A stretch of DNA of 64,000 bases, from NCBI GenBank assembly GCA_020050835.1, contig JAGVKB010000140.1, positions 1 to 64,000 on the forward strand. The letters are read 5' to 3'. The notes below the pieces were generated by a model. The model did not search any database. It was not told the origin of the DNA and saw nothing but the letters and a program-made list of their open reading frames with translations. A program made the translations under genes and the position numbers. Source of the DNA: Candidatus Obscuribacterales bacterium (lineage in GTDB: Bacteria > Cyanobacteriota > Vampirovibrionia > Obscuribacterales > Obscuribacteraceae). Shown here piece by piece: positions 58,737 to 64,000 of this stretch (position 1 is the first letter of the stretch; each line of letters begins with the position of its first letter).

Positions 58737-59861
58737 ATGATGCGATTACACAGAAGCTCTAATGATCGCTACAATCTCTGTGAGGATATTCAGGTGGTCT
58801 CCAGCGGCCAGGAATGGTTTCAACAATATAAATTCTGCCAACCGCTCGGACAGGGCGGGATGGGAACCGTTTACCTCGCCGAAGATCGCAGCAGCAACAA
58901 TTCTCAGTGCGTCATTAAACAGCTCACAAATAAGTACACCGACCCGGCAGAACATGCCGAAGCGGTTCGGCTTTTTCAAAGAGAAGCGCATATATTGAGG
59001 AATCTGCACCACCCCGGCATCGTACGCATCTTCGACGACTATACAACCGAGGACGGGCGCTACTTTTTAGTAATGGATTACGTTCCCGGCAAGGATCTCG
59101 AACAGATGATCAAGAGCGGCGGGGCCTTCACCTCTGAAGCAGCGGTTCGCATCGCGATTCAATGCTGCGAAGTGCTTGAGTACATACACAGCCAGAGCCC
59201 GCCTGTCATTTACAGAGATCTCAAACCGAGCAATCTAATGCTGACTCCCGACGGCAGAATTGTCTTTGTTGATTTCGGAATTGCTCGCTCCTTCATGCCC
59301 AAGGTAGCGGCCACAAGAGTTGTCACCGCCGGTTACTCACCACCCGAGCAATACTTCGGCAAGCCGGAGACAAGAAGCGACCTCTATTCACTGGGAGCCA
59401 CTATCTCTCACTTGGTGACCGGGGTCAGACCGAAGCCACTGGCGCTCTGCACCCCCGGTTTGATGAACCCAAGAGTGTTGTCCTCTTTAGACACTCTCGT
59501 CCGCAGGCTAACCGCCCACAATGTCGAAGACAGACCATCGACCGCTCAGATAGTTCGCTGGGAGCTTTACAAGCTATATAAGGAATTACACCCCGAGTTC
59601 CAAATCCCGAATGAGCCCGCCTTGCCCGAAAGCGTTCTCAAAAGAGCCGATGCAACGGACGACGAAGGAAGCAGCAACGAACCCAACCTGAGGGCCCTGG
59701 CGAGATTTCGCGCTGCTCCATTCGATTCACGCTCACCAGCAAATCGCTCGGCAAACCCGCATTCATCGCCACAACGTCGCAGTGCGGATTCGAAGTCACA
59801 GGCAGAGGCGACCACCTTCTGGGGCCGGGTCAAACAGTGGTGGCAGATCTGGCTCTCTTAG
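58737..59861 (+). CDS. Serine/threonine protein kinase (374 aa)
   Basis: This is a eukaryotic-type kinase that moves phosphate from ATP to Ser or Thr of target proteins. The Gly loop GQGGMGTVYLAED (38-50), the ATP Lys61, the helix Glu83, the catalytic loop YRDLKPSN (Asp161, Asn166), DFG (Asp179) and the PPEQ end of the activation segment are all present. The usual His of HRD is Tyr here. There is no membrane helix. After about residue 290 the tail is disordered and ends in a Trp-rich piece (FWGRVKQWWQIW) that might bind membrane or partners. Targets are unknown. It diverges from ssb. Confidence 0.95.
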   Translation: MMRLHRSSNDRYNLCEDIQVVSSGQEWFQQYKFCQPLGQGGMGTVYLAEDRSSNNSQCVIKQLTNKYTDPAEHAEAVRLFQREAHILRNLHHPGIVRIFDDYTTEDGRYFLVMDYVPGKDLEQMIKSGGAFTSEAAVRIAIQCCEVLEYIHSQSPPVIYRDLKPSNLMLTPDGRIVFVDFGIARSFMPKVAATRVVTAGYSPPEQYFGKPETRSDLYSLGATISHLVTGVRPKPLALCTPGLMNPRVLSSLDTLVRRLTAHNVEDRPSTAQIVRWELYKLYKELHPEFQIPNEPALPESVLKRADATDDEGSSNEPNLRALARFRAAPFDSRSPANRSANPHSSPQRRSADSKSQAEATTFWGRVKQWWQIWLS

Positions 59862-59866
59862 GCGCG

Positions 59867-60805
59867 TCATCCCATGCACCTTAATTTGGCATTGAAGAAA
59901 TCCAAAACCGTCTGAAAAGTGTCCGGACTGAACGCCGAATGATCCGCATGCTTCACGATGATAAACTCGACATCAACTCCGGCACTCTTGAGCGCTTGGT
60001 AAAGCTCCTCGCTCTGCCCTAGCGGCACCACAGTGTCAGCATCTCCGTGCATGATCAAAAACGGTGGGCAGTCTTTACTGACATAAGCAATCGGACTGGC
60101 CGCAAAGAGCTTTTCCTTCAGGTTGCGTCGGTCGCCGCCGATCAGACGAAGTTGCGGCACATTCTTCGTATTCGGATCGAAGAGCGTGCCGGGACATGCT
60201 TGCGAGCCGATCGTGACGAGATTAGCCGGACCAGACCAATCGCAGACAGCCTGGACGCAGCTTGAGAATTCATTACTGCCGAGCCTCCCTTCCAGATGCC
60301 TCACACCACAAGTAGTACCAATCAGGGCGCTTAAATGTCCCCCGGAAGATGGTCCCCAGACTCCAATCCGGTCGGCATCGAGATTGAATTCTTTAGAGTG
60401 AGCGCGCAACCAGCGAATCGCCGCCTTGCAATCTTGAAGCTGTGCGGGAAAGACTGCGTCTTGCATCAATCGATAGTTAATGCTGGCAACTGCATAGCCG
60501 CTCTTTACCAGAAACTGGCCCGGACAATCCCATTTATCTCCACCACGCCATGCACCACCATGGATCCAAACGATCAGCGGCACAGGCTGGACAGTACTGG
60601 CCGGCAGTACCAGGTCCAAACGTTGCTCCTTACCGGCAGCGTAGTTGAGGTCTCTCAGGATCCTGACGTCAGTCAGGCCAATACACCAGGACGGCAGTCT
60701 GTGGTGCGATCTGCAGGCGCTGAGCGACAGGCAAACGAATAGCCCAACCGAGACAATGCAAACAATCCGCCGCATGCCAACTCGGAACATCTCTTTGCTA
60801 CTCAA
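59867..60805 (-). CDS. Lipoprotein alpha/beta-hydrolase (esterase), copy 1
   Basis: The start is TTG at 60805 because GGAGGT lies 7 bases upstream. The signal peptide ends in the lipobox LSAC (Cys31), so the protein is a lipoprotein. The hydrolase core has HGGAW (oxyanion hole), the nucleophile elbow GPSSG with Ser153, an acid in HGDADTVVP and the His in KHADHSAF, the layout of BD-FAE or acetyl-xylan-esterase-like enzymes. The substrate is unknown. The neighbour at 60886 is a clear duplicate with the same layout. Confidence 0.92.
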   Translation of the reverse strand: MSSKEMFRVGMRRIVCIVSVGLFVCLSLSACRSHHRLPSWCIGLTDVRILRDLNYAAGKEQRLDLVLPASTVQPVPLIVWIHGGAWRGGDKWDCPGQFLVKSGYAVASINYRLMQDAVFPAQLQDCKAAIRWLRAHSKEFNLDADRIGVWGPSSGGHLSALIGTTCGVRHLEGRLGSNEFSSCVQAVCDWSGPANLVTIGSQACPGTLFDPNTKNVPQLRLIGGDRRNLKEKLFAASPIAYVSKDCPPFLIMHGDADTVVPLGQSEELYQALKSAGVDVEFIIVKHADHSAFSPDTFQTVLDFFNAKLRCMG

Positions 60806-60885
60806 TCTACACCTCCACTCTCAAGACGAATCGCTTTGAGCCAGGAGCCATGCTTGACACTTAACTTCGTCTCACAGTTCTGTAG

Positions 60886-61815
60886 TCAACTCTTCAGCTT
60901 CGCCTTAAAGAAGTCATAAACAGCCTGAAAGCTTGAGGGATCAAAGAAGTTATGGCCGGCACCTTTGACGGTAATGAAAGTGGCATCAACTCCGGCTTTT
61001 TTGAGCGCCCGGTAGAACTCTTCACTTTGCGCGTAAGGCACCATGTCGTCTTTGTCTCCGTGCAGTATGAGGATAGGCGCATTGCCGCTGCCGACATACT
61101 TGATCGGACTTGCCGCCAGGAGTTTTTCTTTGTAGCCCTCCTGCTTACCGCCGATTAAGCGAAATTGAGGCGCATCGGGGGAGCGAAAGTTGAGCGCATA
61201 TTGCGGACCGGACTGCGCTTCGACACTGACCAGGTCAGTCGGTCCGCACCAGTCGCAAACCGCCTGTACGCTGCTGGGTACCCCTGGATTTCCCAAGTCA
61301 CCCTCCAACTCTTTTACATCACCGGTGGTGCCAAGTAGGGCGACCAGATGACCGCCGGCAGATTGTCCCCAGACCCCGATTCGATTGCCGTCGAGATTGT
61401 ATTGAGCGGCATGGGCCCGCAACCAGCGAATCGCCGCCTTGCAATCAAACAGCTGGGCTGGAAACGGAGCGATCTGGCTTAAACGATAATTGATGCTGGC
61501 TACTGCATAACCATCCTTCACCAGCATCGCTCCCGGGCAGGCGGACTTGTCGCCTTGAAGCCAGGCTCCACCATGAATCCATACGACCAACGGTCGCGGA
61601 CCAGCCACATCTGTTGGCACAACCAGATCCAGCTGGTGCGATAAATCCGGTTTCCCGTCAGCATAATCCACGTCCAGGAAGACTTTGGCCTGATCCAACC
61701 CGGCGCACCAAGGCGGTCCCTTTACCTCCTGACGGCAGGCAGTCAGCGACAGCAGCACGCCCAAGCAGAGCGCGATTATCAGGCTTGCCACTGATCTACC
61801 GCTGAATCTCACCAT
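60886..61815 (-). CDS. Lipoprotein alpha/beta-hydrolase (esterase), copy 2
   Basis: This is a paralog of the next gene downstream. The signal peptide ends in lipobox LTAC (Cys27). HGGAW, the elbow GQSAG with Ser152, HGDKDDMVP and GAGHNFF hold the oxyanion hole, nucleophile, acid and His. The two proteins share blocks such as PGxxLVKxGYAVASINYRL and DCKAAIRWLRAH. The ATG has GGAA about 8 bases upstream. The duplication may allow two related substrates at the cell envelope. Confidence 0.92.
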   Translation of the reverse strand: MVRFSGRSVASLIIALCLGVLLSLTACRQEVKGPPWCAGLDQAKVFLDVDYADGKPDLSHQLDLVVPTDVAGPRPLVVWIHGGAWLQGDKSACPGAMLVKDGYAVASINYRLSQIAPFPAQLFDCKAAIRWLRAHAAQYNLDGNRIGVWGQSAGGHLVALLGTTGDVKELEGDLGNPGVPSSVQAVCDWCGPTDLVSVEAQSGPQYALNFRSPDAPQFRLIGGKQEGYKEKLLAASPIKYVGSGNAPILILHGDKDDMVPYAQSEEFYRALKKAGVDATFITVKGAGHNFFDPSSFQAVYDFFKAKLKS

Positions 61816-61849
61816 TTAAATAATTCCTGCCGACTGCCGATGCCTTGAT

Positions 61850-62959
61850 TCAATCTTGTCTGGAAGTTTTCAACTTCTGCTCGCGCTCGAAGCGCTCGAC
61901 AGCCAATTGAATAAGCCTGTCTACCAGCTCTTTGTAAGGAATTCCACTGGCTTCCCAGAGTTTGGGATACATGCTGATCTTAGTGAAGCCAGGAATAGTG
62001 TTGATCTCGTTGACGAAGAAACGCCCATCTTCTCGCAAAAACATATCGACGCGCGCCATTCCTTCGCAGCAAAGCGCCTTGAAGGTTTCGACTGCCAGCC
62101 GTTTAACTTCGGCAACCTGTTGCTCCGAAATTTCGGCCGGTATCTTCAAAACCGCACCCTTCTCATCGATGTATTTGGCTTCGTAAGAATAGAACTCATG
62201 CTGGGGCACGATTTCACCGGGAATCGAGGCGATTGGATCATCATTGCCCAACACGCTCACTTCAATCTCTCGACAAGGAATGTACTCCTCCAGCAGTATC
62301 TTGTTGTCGAATTCGAAGGCATGCTCGAGCGCATCGGCAAACTCCGCTTCCGTCTTGACTTTGCGAACTCCGACCGAAGACCCAAGATTGGCCGGCTTAA
62401 CAAAGATTGGCGAACCGAGCTCGTCGACCGCTTGCTTGAAAGTCAGCGTTTGCTTAGCTTTTCCGTTTAGCACGATGAATTTGCATACCGGCAAGCCGGC
62501 ATCGCGCAGCAGACGCTTCATTACGTCCTTGTCCATGCCGACAGCCGAACCCAATACGCCCGCGCCGACAAACGGCAGATTGGCTAGTTTCAATAGCCCT
62601 TGTACTGTGCCATCTTCGCCGAATGGACCATGCAAGATTGGGAACACTACATCAATCTGTCCAGCCTGCTGCGTCCCGGAAACGGAGATGAGCTTTTCGC
62701 TTTTTTGGCCTGGCATAAGTGCCAAAGTGGTGCTGGAGCCGTTATTGTTCAATTTGATCAATTTAGGATTGTCTGCCTGCAGGAGAAATCGCGAAGCATC
62801 ATTGAGTATCCAATGTCCCTGTTTATCGATTCCGATCGTCACCACTTCATACTTATCTCGATCGAGAGCATCGATAATGCTCTTGGCGGATTGCAGAGAC
62901 ACTTCATGCTCCGCGGATTTGCCACCAAATAGGACACCAATTCTCAACTTTCTGTCCAT
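61850..62959 (-). CDS. ddl: D-alanine--D-alanine ligase
   Basis: The enzyme joins two D-Ala with ATP to give the dipeptide end of peptidoglycan precursors, in the cytosol. Seen are FGGKSAEHEVSLQSAKSI, HGPFGEDG, the ATP-grasp block KPANLGSSVGV, EEYIPCREIEVSVLG, and the end NEINTIPGFTKISMYPKLW with Mg ligands. The ATG at 62959 with AAGGA 5 bases upstream is preferred over a longer frame that would overlap murB. It follows murB by 13 bases. Confidence 0.97.
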   Translation of the reverse strand: MDRKLRIGVLFGGKSAEHEVSLQSAKSIIDALDRDKYEVVTIGIDKQGHWILNDASRFLLQADNPKLIKLNNNGSSTTLALMPGQKSEKLISVSGTQQAGQIDVVFPILHGPFGEDGTVQGLLKLANLPFVGAGVLGSAVGMDKDVMKRLLRDAGLPVCKFIVLNGKAKQTLTFKQAVDELGSPIFVKPANLGSSVGVRKVKTEAEFADALEHAFEFDNKILLEEYIPCREIEVSVLGNDDPIASIPGEIVPQHEFYSYEAKYIDEKGAVLKIPAEISEQQVAEVKRLAVETFKALCCEGMARVDMFLREDGRFFVNEINTIPGFTKISMYPKLWEASGIPYKELVDRLIQLAVERFEREQKLKTSRQD

Positions 62960-62972
62960 AAAATTCCTTCTT

Positions 62973-63881
62973 TTAAGAATCACCGTTCCAAACTTCAAGC
63001 TCCGAAGCGCTGAACAAGCCAATTTTTTTCCACTCCGGCTTTAAATGTAAATTGAACTGCTTGTGGACGCAGTCTTGCATCCGCTTGAGCAACGTAGTCA
63101 CCTCGAGCGAGCTCGCGCCTCCCATATTAATGACGAAATTGGCGTGCAAAGCCGACACGGCAGCATTACCTTCGCGCAAGGACTTGGCGCCGGCCCGGTC
63201 CAGTAAACTACCGGCGCTCTGCTCAACCGAAGGGTTTTTGAACGTGCTGCCACCATTTGGCCAATTAAGCGGTTGAGTCTTCCAGCGATACTCTTCGTTA
63301 TGCTTGATTCGAACCTCCACCTCCTCCTGCTTGTCTGGCTTCAGCCGGAAGCGTGCGGAAAGAACTATATGCAGATCAGGATCGATCTTGGACCGGCGAT
63401 ACTGGAAGCCGAGCTCTTGATTCGAGAGGGTAATTACGTCCCGCTTCTGGGTATCGAAAATCGTCGCACTTTCGAGCACATTGGCAATGCAACTGCCATG
63501 CGCACCAGCGTTCATGACGACCGCACCACCGACGGTACCGGGTATCCCGACTGCGAACTCCAGACCAGCCAATCCTTGCGCCGCCGCCCAGCGCGCCAAA
63601 TGAGGCAATCTTGCTCCGGTGCCGGCCTCAATTACCTCCGCTTCGGATGTCTTTACTTCCGTAATCTGGGCCAGCCGGATTACCGTGCCAGGGACTCCGC
63701 GTGACGAAATCAGCAAATTGGAGCCACCACCAATCACGTGCCACGGCTCACCAGTTTCATGGAGCCTTCCCAGCAGGTCTACCAATTCATCAATATTTGA
63801 CGGGTTGCAAAGACGATCTGCCTCACCGCCAATCTTGAGCGTGGTAAAGCGTGAAAGCGGCGCCTTAGCCAACTCTTCCAT
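62973..63881 (-). CDS. murB: UDP-N-acetylmuramate dehydrogenase
   Basis: This FAD enzyme reduces UDP-GlcNAc-enolpyruvate to UDP-MurNAc with NADPH. The FAD-binding parts are GGGSNLL and [18 protein letters not shown]. The catalytic Ser lies in NGGSTFKNP. The short length (302 aa) fits the type II form common in cyanobacteria and Gram-positives. The ATG overlaps the end of murC by 17 bases, showing a coupled mur operon. Confidence 0.97.
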   Translation of the reverse strand: MEELAKAPLSRFTTLKIGGEADRLCNPSNIDELVDLLGRLHETGEPWHVIGGGSNLLISSRGVPGTVIRLAQITEVKTSEAEVIEAGTGARLPHLARWAAAQGLAGLEFAVGIPGTVGGAVVMNAGAHGSCIANVLESATIFDTQKRDVITLSNQELGFQYRRSKIDPDLHIVLSARFRLKPDKQEEVEVRIKHNEEYRWKTQPLNWPNGGSTFKNPSVEQSAGSLLDRAGAKSLREGNAAVSALHANFVINMGGASSLEVTTLLKRMQDCVHKQFNLHLKPEWKKIGLFSASELEVWNGDS

Positions 63882-64000
63882 CGCCGTGTCCTTGCTTGAG
63901 CAGCCGCAGGAGCTCCCAGCCGACCTTAGTTATATCACCAGCGCCGACTGTTAAAACCAGGTCGCCAGACTGAATATGAGCAACTATCTGGGCGGGCAGC
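63865..64000 (-). CDS. murC: UDP-N-acetylmuramate--L-alanine ligase, C-terminal end only
   Basis: The last 44 or so codons of a frame that runs off the right edge are seen, ending in TAA at 63865-63867. The phrase GDLVLTVGAGDITKVG matches the conserved C-terminus of MurC (GAG-D/N-I block). MurC adds L-Ala to UDP-MurNAc, the step after MurB. The order murC-murB-ddl supports the call. Confidence 0.88.
   Translation of the reverse strand, partial: LPAQIVAHIQSGDLVLTVGAGDITKVGWELLRLLKQGHGDGRVG

Noticed and set aside
1-64000. CRISPR arrays, insertion sequences, rRNA or riboswitches
   Set aside because: No regularly spaced direct repeats, transposase motifs, rRNA sequence or recognisable riboswitch core were found on reading.

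Overview
The window looks like a chromosomal segment of a Gram-negative bacterium related to Cyanobacteria, most likely a non-photosynthetic sister lineage such as Melainabacteria/Vampirovibrionia (Obscuribacterales-like). This is an inference from gene content. There is a DUF3370-like protein (a family known mainly from cyanobacteria), a NuoN/NdhB subunit standing apart from other complex I genes, a full LPS-transport gene set, a cyanobacterial-style Ser/Thr kinase, and many TPR proteins. No photosynthesis gene, insertion sequence, CRISPR array or rRNA is visible. TTG and GTG starts are common.

Region 1 (1-22185, + strand) is a single reading frame, still open at the left edge, encoding at least 7394 residues. 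It is a chain of enzyme-like modules: an HEWSH zincin, HEAT-like helices, two papain-like cysteine protease modules on either side of a kinase-like module, an HELLH zincin, two tandem GGDEF domains with intact motifs and I-sites, an HELEH zincin, a Cys/His/Gly-rich module, and an HELTH zincin. Proline-punctuated coiled coils, YD/RHS-like beta repeats and low-complexity linkers separate them. This is the most unusual object in the window.

Region 2 (22193-38744, mostly - strand) is accessory. It holds a 642-residue YD-repeat-like protein with an in-frame remnant behind two TGA codons, several unrecognised proteins of 189 to 625 residues, two TPR proteins, a MacA/MacB-like efflux pair without an ATPase, and on the + strand a protein with a lysozyme/chitosanase-like C-terminal domain. 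Several of these proteins share the short DG-type beta-repeat style of the giant protein.

Region 3 (38841-48462, - strand) is largely housekeeping: aroQ, an unknown gene, aroK and a membrane TPR protein; a PEBP protein; then an apparent operon TPR-lptC-lptA-lptB-lptF-MOSC for LPS transport. The LptA here has three fused OstA-type domains.

Region 4 (48734-64000) holds the DUF3370-like protein and a secreted TPR protein (+), carA with a HAD phosphatase (-), nuoN overlapping a YfhO-like membrane protein and followed by tRNA-Arg(CCT) (+), an SSB without the usual acidic tail (-), a Ser/Thr kinase (+), two tandem lipoprotein esterases, and a murC-murB-ddl peptidoglycan cluster (-) whose murC runs off the right edge.

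Together the housekeeping genes describe a double-membrane cell with LPS and peptidoglycan. The giant protein and its neighbours suggest an uncharacterised surface, predation, competition or signalling apparatus. That function is inferred from domain content and is not demonstrated.
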